Shown here one piece after another: positions 42,517 to 51,952 of a stretch of DNA of 64,000 nt (its first letter is position 1; every line of letters begins with the position of its first letter). Origin of the DNA: Pseudomonas triticifolii (GTDB lineage: Bacteria > Pseudomonadota > Gammaproteobacteria > Pseudomonadales > Pseudomonadaceae); assembly GCF_014358015.1 (NCBI RefSeq), contig NZ_JACONV010000010.1:62001-126000 (forward strand), written 5' to 3'. The position numbers were made by a program, and so were the translations under genes. The notes beneath the pieces were generated by a model. That model saw nothing but the letters and a program-made list of their open reading frames with translations. It made no database searches and was not told the origin of the DNA.

Positions 42517-42885
42517 ATGAGTATCGACAGCATCGTCGACTTCAATGAAGCCAGCACCGCTCCAGAGCACTATCGACCCGCTCCGGAAAAGATCTTCAAG
42601 GGTGATCCTGCCCAGACGGTCTACAACCACTACAACAGCCCCTGCGGGCAGATGAGTGCAGGGGTCTGGGAAGGCGAGCAAGGACAATGGCAGGTCAATT
42701 ACACCGAGCACGAATACTGCGAAATCGTGCATGGCGTTTCGGTTCTGCGCGATGAGCATGGCCACGCCAAGACGTTGCGGGCAGGCGACAGGTTTGTGAT
42801 TCCGGCTGGATTCAAGGGCACCTGGGAGGTGCTGGAGGCCTGTCGCAAGATTTACGTGGTGTTCGAGGCGGCTATACATAAATAA
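42517..42885 (+). CDS. Cupin domain protein (DUF861-like)
   Basis: This 122-residue single-domain cupin has WEGEQGQWQVNYTEHEYCEIVHGVSVLRDE (cupin motif 1, with Glu instead of the usual second His) and AGDRFVIPAGFKGTWEVLE (motif 2). Proteins of this type accompany amine and polyamine degradation genes in proteobacteria (PuuE/KauB neighbourhoods). The activity is unknown. It is divergent from the aldehyde dehydrogenase gene across a 239-bp AT-rich region that must hold both promoters. Confidence 0.82.
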   Translation: MSIDSIVDFNEASTAPEHYRPAPEKIFKGDPAQTVYNHYNSPCGQMSAGVWEGEQGQWQVNYTEHEYCEIVHGVSVLRDEHGHAKTLRAGDRFVIPAGFKGTWEVLEACRKIYVVFEAAIHK

Positions 42886-42957
42886 CGCCAGACGCCCTGC
42901 TGATTGTATGAGTCTAGGGGCGTCCATTCCGGACATTACTCATAAAGGACTATGACA

Positions 42958-43161
42958 ATGACCAACGAAGAAATCACCCTGGACCTTCAGTATCTGATTG
43001 GCAGCCGCTATGTACCGACAGTCAAGGCCTACATCAGCGAACTGACAGGCAGAACCCGCATCGTAGGGCCACTGGATGCCAGTGACCGGATGTTTGACCG
43101 CAACCGCATCAAGATCGCCGCCGACGAGGCGGGGCTGATTTCGGCGTTCTCGTTCTCCTGA
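42958..43161 (+). CDS. Small hypothetical protein, weak I78 inhibitor resemblance
   Basis: This 67-residue protein starts at ATG 42958, with AAAGGAC 7 nt upstream. An ATG at 42952 is too close to that site. The C-terminal stretch FDRNRIKIAADEAGLISAF resembles the end of peptidase inhibitor I78 proteins (D..RLNV..D..G.I), and TRIVGPLDASDR could be the preceding strand. There is no signal peptide and no cysteine. It is followed by a strong bidirectional terminator. The assignment is tentative, but the Shine-Dalgarno site and terminator support a real gene. Confidence 0.7.
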   Translation: MTNEEITLDLQYLIGSRYVPTVKAYISELTGRTRIVGPLDASDRMFDRNRIKIAADEAGLISAFSFS

Positions 43162-43191
43162 GACCGCCAGCCTTCCTCAAAACCCAGACAC

Positions 43192-43220
43192 AAAAAAGCC
43201 CGCATAAAGCGGGCTTTTTT
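43192..43220. terminator. Bidirectional terminator between the I78-like gene and rpmG
   Basis: Perfect 12-bp inverted repeat AAAAAAGCCCGC / GCGGGCTTTTTT with a 5-nt loop. It serves both the plus-strand small gene and the minus-strand rpmB-rpmG operon. Confidence 0.92.
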
Positions 43221-43237
43221 GCAGGAGACAGAATCAA

Positions 43238-43393
43238 TTACTTGATTTTGCCTTCTTTGTACATCACGTGCTTACGTACAACCGGATCGAATTTTTTGAT
43301 TTCGATTTTATCCGGGGTAGTACGTTTGTTCTTGTCGGTGGTGTAGAAATGGCCTGTACCAGCGCTCGACACCAAACGGATCAATTCACGCAT
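43238..43393 (-). CDS. rpmG: Large ribosomal subunit protein bL33
   Basis: This 51-residue protein reads [20 protein letters not shown] at its start and ends [10 protein letters not shown], the bL33 sequence. The Cys residues of zinc-binding L33 paralogues are absent, so it is the C-minus, zinc-independent form. It lies 11 bp downstream of rpmB in the universal rpmB-rpmG operon. The ATG at 43391-43393 has GGGAGAG upstream. Confidence 0.96.
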   Translation of the reverse strand: MRELIRLVSSAGTGHFYTTDKNKRTTPDKIEIKKFDPVVRKHVMYKEGKIK

Positions 43394-43404
43394 GATTCTC
43401 TCCC

Positions 43405-43638
43405 TTAAATTTTGCCGTCGCGACGCAGTTCAGCGAGCACAACTTCAATGCCACGCTTGTCGATGATACGCATGCCTTTAGCAGATACGCGCAGACGAAC
43501 AAAACGCTTCTCGCCTTCAACCCAGAAGCGGTGATGCTGCAGGTTTGGCAGGAAACGACGACGGGTTTTGTTGTTTGCGTGGGAAATGTTATTCCCGGTT
43601 ACCGGACCCTTACCGGTAACTTGACAGACTCTCGACAT
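43405..43638 (-). CDS. rpmB: Large ribosomal subunit protein bL28
   Basis: This 77-residue bL28 begins [33 protein letters not shown] and has the C-terminal [19 protein letters not shown]. It is the first gene of rpmB-rpmG. Upstream are a leader with a strong hairpin (43664-43682) and a promoter candidate (43787-43815). Confidence 0.96.
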
Positions 43639-43663
43639 GCCTCAGCCCTCTAAAACCACATGC

Positions 43664-43682
43664 CCAACCCGGCATGGGTTGG
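43664..43682 (-). promoter_or_regulatory. Leader hairpin upstream of rpmB
   Basis: CCAACCC-N5-GGGTTGG forms a perfect 7-bp stem in the transcribed leader, about 26 bp upstream of the rpmB start. It has no T-run, so it is not a terminator. An autoregulatory r-protein site is possible but unproven. Confidence 0.45.
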
Positions 43683-43786
43683 CCGCTTAATCTCTCAGTC
43701 ATTTGGCGCCAGGCGCCGCGTTTCTTTAAGGGTCTTACCGGCTACACCTACAGTGAAGGAACCGGGCCCCTAGAAAAGAGCGCTGC

Positions 43787-43815
43787 TTTATACCAGAAAG
43801 CCTTGCGTGCAACAA
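43787..43815 (-). promoter_or_regulatory. Candidate sigma70 promoter of rpmB-rpmG
   Basis: On the minus strand, TTGTTG (43810-43815), a 17-bp spacer and TATAAA (43787-43792). It predicts a leader of about 140 nt before rpmB. Confidence 0.5.
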
Positions 43816-44002
43816 CAGGCAATGCACTCTACAGTAAATGAACGGACCTTGCGCGGCGGCTGAATCAAGCCATGCGCGGGGTACTGGCAAAAAGACCGCT
43901 CGTCGCTCCGCGGCGATTGTTCTGCGCCAGCACATGGTCTAGGGTTACTCCCTCACCAGACTGCGCCGGCAGATGGGGCCCTTTCTGAACAGGAATTTCG
44001 CC

Positions 44003-45589
44003 ATGCGCCTTGCTGCACTTCCCTTTTTGCTCGTCCCGCTGCTGCTCCCGATTGCCTCTCAGGCGGCGAGCCTGGCGGTTTGTACCGAAGCCAGCCCTGA
44101 AGGTTTCGATGTGGTGCAATACAACTCCCTGACCACCACCAATGCGTCGGCCGATGTGTTGATGAACCGCCTGGTGGATTTTGATGCCCAGAGCGGCAAG
44201 CTGATACCGAGCCTGGCTGACCACTGGACGGTCTCCGACGACGGCCTGACCTATACCTTCACGCTGCGCTCGGGCGTGAAATTTCATACCACTGACTACT
44301 TCACGCCCACTCGCGAACTGACAGCCGACGACGTGCTGTTCAGCTTCAAACGCATGCTTGACCCGCAGAACCCGTGGCACAAGATCGCGCAAAGCGGCTT
44401 CCCACACGCGCAGTCCATGCAACTGCCTGCGCTGATCAAGAGTATTGATGCGCCTGACGCGCGCACAGTGAAGTTCACCCTCAACCGCGCCGACTCCACG
44501 TTCCTCGCGACGCTGAGCATGGGCTTTGCCTCGATCTATTCGGCCGAGTACACCGCGCAACTGCTCAAGGCAGGCACGCCGGAAAAACTCAACAGCCAGC
44601 CCATCGGCACGGGCCCGTTCGTGTTCAAGCGCTTCCAGAAAGATGCCGTGGTGCGTTACGAAGCGTTCAAGGACTACTTCGCCGGCAAGTCCGACGTCGA
44701 CACCCTGATCTACGCCATCACCCCGGACGCCAACGTGCGCCTGCAGAAGATTCGCCAGAACGAATGCCAGATTGCGCTTTCACCCAAGCCACTGGATATC
44801 CAGGCCGCCAGCAAGGATGCCTCACTGAAGGTCGAGAAGACCGAAGCGTTCATGACCGCATTCGTGGCCATCAACAGCCAGCATCCGCCGTTCGATAAAC
44901 CGCAGGTGCGTCAAGCCGTGAACCTTGCGTTCGACAAGGCCAATTACCTCAAGGCCGTGTTCGAAGACACTGCAGAAACCGCCAACGGGCCTTATCCGCC
45001 CAACACCTGGAGTTTCGCCAAGGACCTGCCCGGTTACCCGCATGACGTTGCCAAAGCCAAGGCGTTGCTGGCCGAGGCTGGCCTGAAGGACGGCTTCAAG
45101 ACCACGATCTGGACACGCCCCTCCGGCAGCCTGCTGAACCCGAACCCGAGCCTGGGCGCTCAGTTGCTGCAGGCCGACCTGAAGCAGATCGGCATTGATG
45201 CCGAGATCAGGGTCATCGAATGGGGCGAACTGATTCGTCGCGCCAAGGCGGGCGAGCACGACCTGCTGTTCATGGGCTGGGCCGGTGACAATGGCGACCC
45301 GGATAACTTCCTGACACCGCAGTTCTCCTGCGCAGCCGTGCAATCGGGCACCAACTTCGCCCGTTACTGCGACAAGACCCTGGACAAATTGATCAGCGAC
45401 GGCAAATCCACCAGCGATCAGGCCACACGCAGCAAGCTCTACCACCAGGCCCAGACGCAGATCCAGCAGCAGGCCCTGTGGATTCCCCTCGCCCACCCGA
45501 CCGCTGCCGCACTGGTGCGCAAGGACGTGACGGGCTATCAGGTGAGCCCGTTCGGGCGGCAGGATTTCTACAAGGTGCAGGTGAAGTAA
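44003..45589 (+). CDS. ABC transporter periplasmic peptide-binding protein (DppA-like)
   Basis: This 528-residue SBP_bac_5 protein has a signal peptide (MRLAALPFLLVPLLLPIASQA). The family pattern includes TTTNASADVLMNRLVDFD, PSLADHWTVSDDGLTYTFTLRSGVKFH, QPIGTGPFVFKRF and RQAVNLAFDK. It binds di- or oligopeptides in the periplasm. No permease or ATPase genes are adjacent, so it must share a transporter encoded elsewhere. The ATG at 44003 has AGGAA upstream. In P. aeruginosa an orphan dppA-like gene occupies the same place after rpmB. Confidence 0.92.
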   Translation: MRLAALPFLLVPLLLPIASQAASLAVCTEASPEGFDVVQYNSLTTTNASADVLMNRLVDFDAQSGKLIPSLADHWTVSDDGLTYTFTLRSGVKFHTTDYFTPTRELTADDVLFSFKRMLDPQNPWHKIAQSGFPHAQSMQLPALIKSIDAPDARTVKFTLNRADSTFLATLSMGFASIYSAEYTAQLLKAGTPEKLNSQPIGTGPFVFKRFQKDAVVRYEAFKDYFAGKSDVDTLIYAITPDANVRLQKIRQNECQIALSPKPLDIQAASKDASLKVEKTEAFMTAFVAINSQHPPFDKPQVRQAVNLAFDKANYLKAVFEDTAETANGPYPPNTWSFAKDLPGYPHDVAKAKALLAEAGLKDGFKTTIWTRPSGSLLNPNPSLGAQLLQADLKQIGIDAEIRVIEWGELIRRAKAGEHDLLFMGWAGDNGDPDNFLTPQFSCAAVQSGTNFARYCDKTLDKLISDGKSTSDQATRSKLYHQAQTQIQQQALWIPLAHPTAAALVRKDVTGYQVSPFGRQDFYKVQVK

Positions 45590-45665
45590 CAGGCTTGCCG
45601 TTGATCATGCCTCTGCTAAGCGCTCAACGGTACATACCGTGCCTGCGGAGCAAACGCAGGCACCT

Positions 45666-45755
45666 GTGGGAGTGAGCTTGCTCACGAATAGGCCGGTACA
45701 GTTTCCAGAAAAGAAGCGTCTGGAACACAGCCTTCGCGAGCAAGCTCGCTCCCAC
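45666..45755. repeat. REP inverted pair (REPIN-like) between the SBP gene and radC
   Basis: The left arm from 45666 is GTGGGAGTGAGCTTGCTCAC. The right arm at 45732-45755 is TTCGCGAGCAAGCTCGCTCC plus CAC. They are near reverse complements, with G/A differences in the stem. Same subfamily as at 942. Confidence 0.82.
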
Positions 45756-45825
45756 CAGGCTGTGTGCGCACTCAAGAAAATCGTCCGAGAGACTTAGCGC
45801 AGAGCGTGGTAACGATCAACACGCA

Positions 45826-46500
45826 CTACATCAACCCCCGCTCCACCATCGACAACGGCTCGCCATCCCCCACGATCACATGGTCCAGGACCTGAACGTC
45901 AATCAGCAGCAAGGCCTCCTTGAGGCGCTTGGTCAGGTCGATGTCGGAACGGCTGGGGTCGGTAATGCCCGAAGGGTGGTTGTGGCACAGGATCAGGCTG
46001 GCGGCATTGTGGGCCATGGCACGCTTTACCACCTGCCGGGGATGCACGTACGCCGAGTTGATCGTGCCGCGAAACAGCACTTCGAACGTCATGACCCGAT
46101 GTTTGTTATCCAGAAACAGGCAGCCGAACACCTCATGCGGCTCATGACGCAATAACGCCTTGAGGTAGCTACGAACCTGCTGGGGATTTTCCAGCGCCGA
46201 ATCACGGCGCACCGATTCGGCCATGTGTCGACGCGCCATTTCCATGACAGCCTGTAACTGAGCGAACTTGGCGGGTCCCAGGCCCAGTTGCGCCGTGAAA
46301 TCCTGCAAATTCGCATCCAGTAACGGTCTGAGGCCGCCAAACTGATTCAATAGATGACGAGCGAGGTCTACAGCGCTTTTTCCGGCCACGCCGGTGCGTA
46401 AAAAGATGGCCAGCAACTCGGCGTCGGACAGACTGCCCGCGCCCAACGCCAACAAACGTTCCCGTGGGCGTTCGGCCGTGGGCCAACTGCGAATACTCAT
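45826..46500 (-). CDS. radC: RadC family JAB-domain protein
   Basis: This 224-residue protein has an N-terminal helix-hairpin-helix-like region ([26 protein letters not shown]) and a C-terminal JAMM/MPN+ domain. Its metal motif is [14 protein letters not shown], with the catalytic Glu in the FEVLFRGT segment. RadC was named as a DNA repair gene, but its activity is unproven and some members are linked to competence. It is divergent from coaBC, the normal gamma-proteobacterial order. Confidence 0.93.
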   Translation of the reverse strand: MSIRSWPTAERPRERLLALGAGSLSDAELLAIFLRTGVAGKSAVDLARHLLNQFGGLRPLLDANLQDFTAQLGLGPAKFAQLQAVMEMARRHMAESVRRDSALENPQQVRSYLKALLRHEPHEVFGCLFLDNKHRVMTFEVLFRGTINSAYVHPRQVVKRAMAHNAASLILCHNHPSGITDPSRSDIDLTKRLKEALLLIDVQVLDHVIVGDGEPLSMVERGLM

Positions 46501-46633
46501 AACACCTCCCTGTGGTTGAGCACCTGTTCCGGTGCGGTCGCTGTGCTATCTTAGCCCATCTTTTTTGCGCGACGATCTGGCCTGGGGAGGCGTCCTGGCC
46601 GTCGCGTCAACACTTGACCAAAAAGGCAGGCCT

Positions 46634-47842
46634 ATGCAGCGGCTGTATCGAAAACGCATCGTTCTGGGCGTCGGCGGCGGCATCGCAGCCTACAAAAGCG
46701 CCGAACTGGTTCGCCGGTTGCGCGACCAGGGTGCGGAAGTCCGTGTCGTCATGACCCGGGGCGGGGCCGAGTTCATCACACCCCTGACCATGCAGGCCCT
46801 TTCCGGCCACCCAGTGCACCTGGACTTGCTCGACCCGGCGGCAGAGGCGGCCATGGGGCATATCGAACTGGCCAAATGGGCCGACCTGATCCTGATTGCG
46901 CCGGCCACCGCCGACCTGATCGCCCGGCTGGCACAAGGCATCGCCAACGACTTGCTGACCACCATTGTGCTGGCCACAGATGCGACCGTCGCCATCGCAC
47001 CGGCGATGAACCAGGCCATGTGGCGCGATGCGTCGGTACAGGCCAATACCCGCTTGCTGGAAGAACGTGACTTTCGTGTATTCGGTCCGGCGTCCGGCAG
47101 CCAGGCCTGCGGCGACGTGGGTTTTGGGCGCATGCTCGAAGCCGATGATCTGGCGCAGTGTGCTGCCGATTGCTTCCAGCGCCTGTGCCTGACAGGCAAG
47201 CACGTGCTGATCACAGCTGGCCCGACCCAGGAAAACATCGACCCGGTGCGTTACATCACCAACCACAGCTCCGGCAAAATGGGTTTTGCCCTGGCCGAAG
47301 CGGCTGTGGAAGCGGGTGCGCGAGTGACGCTGATCACGGGTCCCGTCAACCTGCCAACGCCGGACCGCGTTTCGCGCATCGACGTGGTCAGTGCCCGCGA
47401 CATGCTGGCGGCGTGCGAGGCTGCCATTCCCTGCGACCTTTTCATCGCGTCGGCTGCGGTTGCTGATTACCGCCCGGAAGTCATCGCGCCTCACAAACTC
47501 AAGAAAGATCCTACGAACGGCGACGGCCTGTTGCTGCAGATGGTCCGCAACCCGGACATTCTCGCCACCATCGCCACCCGCCCGGATCGCCCGTTCAGTG
47601 TCGGCTTCGCTGCCGAGACCGAGCACCTGCTCGACTATGCTGCACGCAAGCTCAAGGACAAGAACCTCGACCTGATCGTCGCCAATGACGTGGCCAACCC
47701 CAGCATTGGCTTCAACAGCGAAGAGAACGCCTGCAGCGTGATCGACCGAGCGTTGCACCCGACGCTCTTCGCCCAGACCAGTAAGGCCAAGATTGCCCGC
47801 CAGCTGATCACTTTTATCGCCGACCGTATGAATCAGGTTTAA
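46634..47842 (+). CDS. coaBC: Bifunctional phosphopantothenoylcysteine decarboxylase/synthetase CoaBC
   Basis: CoaBC carries out two steps from 4'-phosphopantothenate to 4'-phosphopantetheine. The N-terminal CoaC flavodoxin-like domain (LGVGGGIAAYKSAELVRRL) contains the catalytic Cys in SQACGDVGFGRMLE. The CoaB domain begins at GPTQENIDPVRYITNHSSGKMG and has AAVADYRP. The length of 402 residues is standard. The ATG at 46634 was preferred to a longer frame starting at 46532. It is 6 bp upstream of dut. Confidence 0.96.
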   Translation: MQRLYRKRIVLGVGGGIAAYKSAELVRRLRDQGAEVRVVMTRGGAEFITPLTMQALSGHPVHLDLLDPAAEAAMGHIELAKWADLILIAPATADLIARLAQGIANDLLTTIVLATDATVAIAPAMNQAMWRDASVQANTRLLEERDFRVFGPASGSQACGDVGFGRMLEADDLAQCAADCFQRLCLTGKHVLITAGPTQENIDPVRYITNHSSGKMGFALAEAAVEAGARVTLITGPVNLPTPDRVSRIDVVSARDMLAACEAAIPCDLFIASAAVADYRPEVIAPHKLKKDPTNGDGLLLQMVRNPDILATIATRPDRPFSVGFAAETEHLLDYAARKLKDKNLDLIVANDVANPSIGFNSEENACSVIDRALHPTLFAQTSKAKIARQLITFIADRMNQV

Positions 47843-47848
47843 TCACGC

Positions 47849-48304
47849 ATGCACGCTCTACAAGCCAAGATCCTCGACCCTCGTATTGGCAACGAATTCC
47901 CGCTTCCGGCCTATGCGACTGTCGGTTCCGCCGGCCTGGACCTGCGCGCCATGCTCAAGGAGGACACCGTTCTTGAACCTGGCCAGACCTTGCTGATCCC
48001 CACAGGCCTGTCGATCTATATCGGTGACCCGGGCCTGGCCGCCATGATCCTGCCGCGCTCGGGCCTGGGCCACAAACACGGCATCGTGCTGGGCAATCTG
48101 GTTGGCCTGATCGACTCTGACTATCAGGGCGAGCTGATGGTGTCCTGCTGGAACCGTGGCCAGACTGCATTCAACCTCTCGGTTGGCGAGCGCATCGCGC
48201 AACTGGTGCTGGTGCCCGTGGTACAGGCGCACTTCGAACTGGTTGAAGCGTTCGATGAAAGCCAGCGCGGCGCAGGCGGTTTCGGGCATTCCGGCAGTCA
48301 CTGA
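47849..48304 (+). CDS. dut: dUTP diphosphatase
   Basis: This 151-residue trimeric dUTPase shows the five motifs in order: [40 protein letters not shown] and [10 protein letters not shown]. It prevents uracil incorporation and supplies dUMP. It lies between coaBC and algC, the conserved coaBC-dut-algC-argB block. Confidence 0.96.
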   Translation: MHALQAKILDPRIGNEFPLPAYATVGSAGLDLRAMLKEDTVLEPGQTLLIPTGLSIYIGDPGLAAMILPRSGLGHKHGIVLGNLVGLIDSDYQGELMVSCWNRGQTAFNLSVGERIAQLVLVPVVQAHFELVEAFDESQRGAGGFGHSGSH

Positions 48305-48358
48305 TCGCCAACCGAAACGCCGCATCAGCTCATAGGGATTAAGCATGGGGAGTAGTCG

Positions 48359-50944
48359 TTGAAAGGCAGTCAGCACAGCGCTTCAAAACAAGCCGTATCG
48401 GCTACCTTTGCGCTGCCTGCTGCGAGCATAAAGGCACTCTCCCCTGGGCTCGTTCCCGCCGCGATCGGCCTTGCAGCGGCCATGGCCGTTGCCTGGCTGG
48501 CCGTCGCCAATAACCCGCAGGATCAGGGCGGGCTTGCGCAAGCGCTGGGCAGCAGCCAGGCTCAGGCCGTGAATCTGGCACTCGGGCAAATCAGTGCCGA
48601 CACTCAGGCGGCAGCTACGAGTGCAGCGCTGGTCCAGGCTTTGCAAAACGGCGATGCCGCAGCACTGGCGACAGCGCAGGATCAACTGACACGCTGGGAC
48701 GGCCTGGCAGGCGCGCGACTCAACCCCAAGGGCATGACCGATGTCGACCCGACAGGCTCACTGCCTGTCACGTTCGCCACGCTGGACATGCTGAACAAGG
48801 CAGCACGCGGAGAAGCCGTTGCACCCGAGGCACGCAAGACAGGCGAGCGCTGGCTGATCTACAGCGCCGCCCCCGTGCGGGCCGATGCCAGCCAGCCTGT
48901 CAGCGGCACGCTGCTGCTGGCGTTCGATCCCAAGCGCTTGCTCAATGCATTGCCGACACTGCCTGCCGATGTCGGGCAAGTGGTCTTGAGTCAACAGTTC
49001 GGCACCGGTCCCGCTCAGGTTTTCCTGCAGCGCGGCGAACCCGTTGGCGGCAAGCCGCAGAGCTTTGACACGGGTTATCCCGGCTGGAAACTGGAGTTCT
49101 CGCCAGCCACAACCTCAAAAACAGCGTCCTCGATCGTGCTTTTATTGCTGGCTCTGGTGATCGCTGCAGCAGGCGTATTACTGGGCCTGCACCGCAACGA
49201 GCGGGCCTTGCAGAAGCGTATTTGTGCTGACGCTCGTCAGCTTGATCAGTTGCTTCAAGAACTCTCGAGCGGAAAAGCCGTCAAACCGTTCGGTTTGAGC
49301 CTTCCAGCCCTTGGCGGCCTGGCTCAGGCCCTGGCTCGTGTTTCGCTTCGTGATAAACCCACGGCCCCTCCCGCCGCGGTCACGAGCAAAGAAAACGATG
49401 CCCATATGACGACAGGCAGCGCGTCGAATCCTATCGCTGCTCCTGGCACCGACTGGACAGATCCGCTGTTTCAAGATACCGATATTCTCGATATCGACCT
49501 TCTCGACGAAAACCAGGATTTCCTGAGATCGGAGCATCCCATCGCTATGAACAGCCCAGCATCCGTGGCACCCAAACTCCCCGACACCATTTTTCGCGCC
49601 TACGACATTCGTGGCGTGGTCGGGGACACCCTCAGCGCTGAGACCGCCTACTGGATCGGCCGCGCCATTGGCTCCGAGAGCCTTGCGCAGAACGAACCCA
49701 ACGTCAGCGTTGGCCGCGATGGCCGCCTTTCCGGCCCCGAGCTGGTCGAACAATTGATTCAGGGCCTGCACGACAGCGGCTGCCACGTCAGCGACGTCGG
49801 TCTGGTGCCGACGCCTGCGCTGTATTACGCAGCCAACGTGCTGGCGGGCAAGACCGGCGTCATGCTGACCGGCAGCCACAACCCGAAAGACTACAACGGC
49901 TTCAAGATCGTGATCGCCGGCGACACCCTCGCCAACGAGCAGATTCAGGCGCTGCACGAGCGCATCAAGACCAACAACCTGACCTCACAAAAGGGCAGCA
50001 TCACCAAAGTCGACATCCTCGATCGCTACTTCAAGCAGATCAAGGACGATATCGTCATGGCCCGCAAGCTCAAGGTCGTGGTCGATTGCGGCAACGGCGC
50101 AGCAGGCGTGATCGCCCCGCAACTGATCGAAGCGCTGGGCTGTGAAGTGATTTCCCTGTTTGCCGAAGTCGATGGCAACTTCCCAAACCACCACCCGGAT
50201 CCGGGCAAGCTGGAAAACCTTCAGGACCTGATCGCCAAGGTCAACGAAACCGGTGCCGACCTGGGCCTGGCGTTCGACGGCGACGGCGACCGCGTCGGTG
50301 TGGTGACCAACAAGGGCAATGTGGTCTATCCGGATCGCCTGCTGATGCTGTTCGCTCTGGACGTGCTGAAGCGCAATCCAGGTGCCGACATCATTTTCGA
50401 CGTGAAATGCACACGCCGCCTGACGCCGCTGATCAGCGAACACGGTGGTCGTCCGGTGATGTGGAAAACCGGTCACTCGCTGATCAAGAAAGAGATGAAG
50501 AAAAGCGGTGCCTTGCTCGCTGGCGAGATGAGCGGCCACATTTTCTTCAAGGAACGCTGGTTCGGCTTCGACGACGGTATCTACAGCGCGGCACGCCTGC
50601 TGGAAATTCTCAGCCAGGAATCGACCTCGGCCGAAGACCTGTTCGAGACCTTCCCGAATGACATTTCGACGCCTGAGATCAACATCAAGGTGACGGACGT
50701 CACGAAGTTCAGCATCATCGAGGCCCTTGAGAAAGACGCCCAGTGGGGCGACGCCAAACTGACCAGCATCGACGGAGTCCGCGTAGACTATCCGAAGGGC
50801 TGGGGCCTGGTTCGCGCGTCCAATACCACGCCGGTACTGGTGCTGCGCTTCGAAGCCGAAACCGAGGCCGAGTTGCAGCGCATCAAGGACGTGTTCCACG
50901 CCGAGCTCAAGAAAGTTGCGCCGGACCTCGATCTTCCTTTTTGA
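48359..50944 (+). CDS. algC: Phosphomannomutase/phosphoglucomutase AlgC with N-terminal membrane domain
   Basis: AlgC interconverts the 6- and 1-phosphates of mannose and glucose for alginate and LPS. The catalytic core begins at Met397. Its phosphoserine is in LTGSHNPKDYNG (about S506), metal binding is by FDGDGDRVG, and GEMSGHIFFKERWFG is the sugar loop. The first 396 residues hold TM1 (about 28-50), a roughly 200-residue periplasmic part, TM2 (about 255-277) and an acidic linker. The best start is TTG 48359 with GGGGAG upstream. A similar long form is annotated in P. aeruginosa; translation may also begin at Met397. Confidence 0.92.
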   Translation: MKGSQHSASKQAVSATFALPAASIKALSPGLVPAAIGLAAAMAVAWLAVANNPQDQGGLAQALGSSQAQAVNLALGQISADTQAAATSAALVQALQNGDAAALATAQDQLTRWDGLAGARLNPKGMTDVDPTGSLPVTFATLDMLNKAARGEAVAPEARKTGERWLIYSAAPVRADASQPVSGTLLLAFDPKRLLNALPTLPADVGQVVLSQQFGTGPAQVFLQRGEPVGGKPQSFDTGYPGWKLEFSPATTSKTASSIVLLLLALVIAAAGVLLGLHRNERALQKRICADARQLDQLLQELSSGKAVKPFGLSLPALGGLAQALARVSLRDKPTAPPAAVTSKENDAHMTTGSASNPIAAPGTDWTDPLFQDTDILDIDLLDENQDFLRSEHPIAMNSPASVAPKLPDTIFRAYDIRGVVGDTLSAETAYWIGRAIGSESLAQNEPNVSVGRDGRLSGPELVEQLIQGLHDSGCHVSDVGLVPTPALYYAANVLAGKTGVMLTGSHNPKDYNGFKIVIAGDTLANEQIQALHERIKTNNLTSQKGSITKVDILDRYFKQIKDDIVMARKLKVVVDCGNGAAGVIAPQLIEALGCEVISLFAEVDGNFPNHHPDPGKLENLQDLIAKVNETGADLGLAFDGDGDRVGVVTNKGNVVYPDRLLMLFALDVLKRNPGADIIFDVKCTRRLTPLISEHGGRPVMWKTGHSLIKKEMKKSGALLAGEMSGHIFFKERWFGFDDGIYSAARLLEILSQESTSAEDLFETFPNDISTPEINIKVTDVTKFSIIEALEKDAQWGDAKLTSIDGVRVDYPKGWGLVRASNTTPVLVLRFEAETEAELQRIKDVFHAELKKVAPDLDLPF

Positions 50945-50974
50945 TTGCTTTCCCCCTTTTGACTGGAGCCCTGA

Positions 50975-51880
<906 letters not shown>

Positions 51881-51893
51881 TTCTCTGCACGAC

Positions 51894-51931
51894 AAAAAGG
51901 CCCTGTCAGCATCTGCTGACAGGGCCTTTTT
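51894..51931. terminator. Bidirectional terminator after argB
   Basis: Perfect 18-bp inverted repeat AAAAAGGCCCTGTCAGCA / TGCTGACAGGGCCTTTTT with a 2-nt centre. It lies between argB and the convergent DUF4124 gene. Confidence 0.93.
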
Positions 51932-51952
51932 CATGGCATCGACTTAAGCGGA

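Larger units (their letters stand above)
43639..44002. other. 364-bp region with the rpmB leader and divergent promoters
   Basis: It holds the rpmB promoter candidate and leader hairpin, listed separately. The right part (about 43860-44002) carries the signals for the peptide-binding protein gene. No further gene is supported. Confidence 0.6.
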
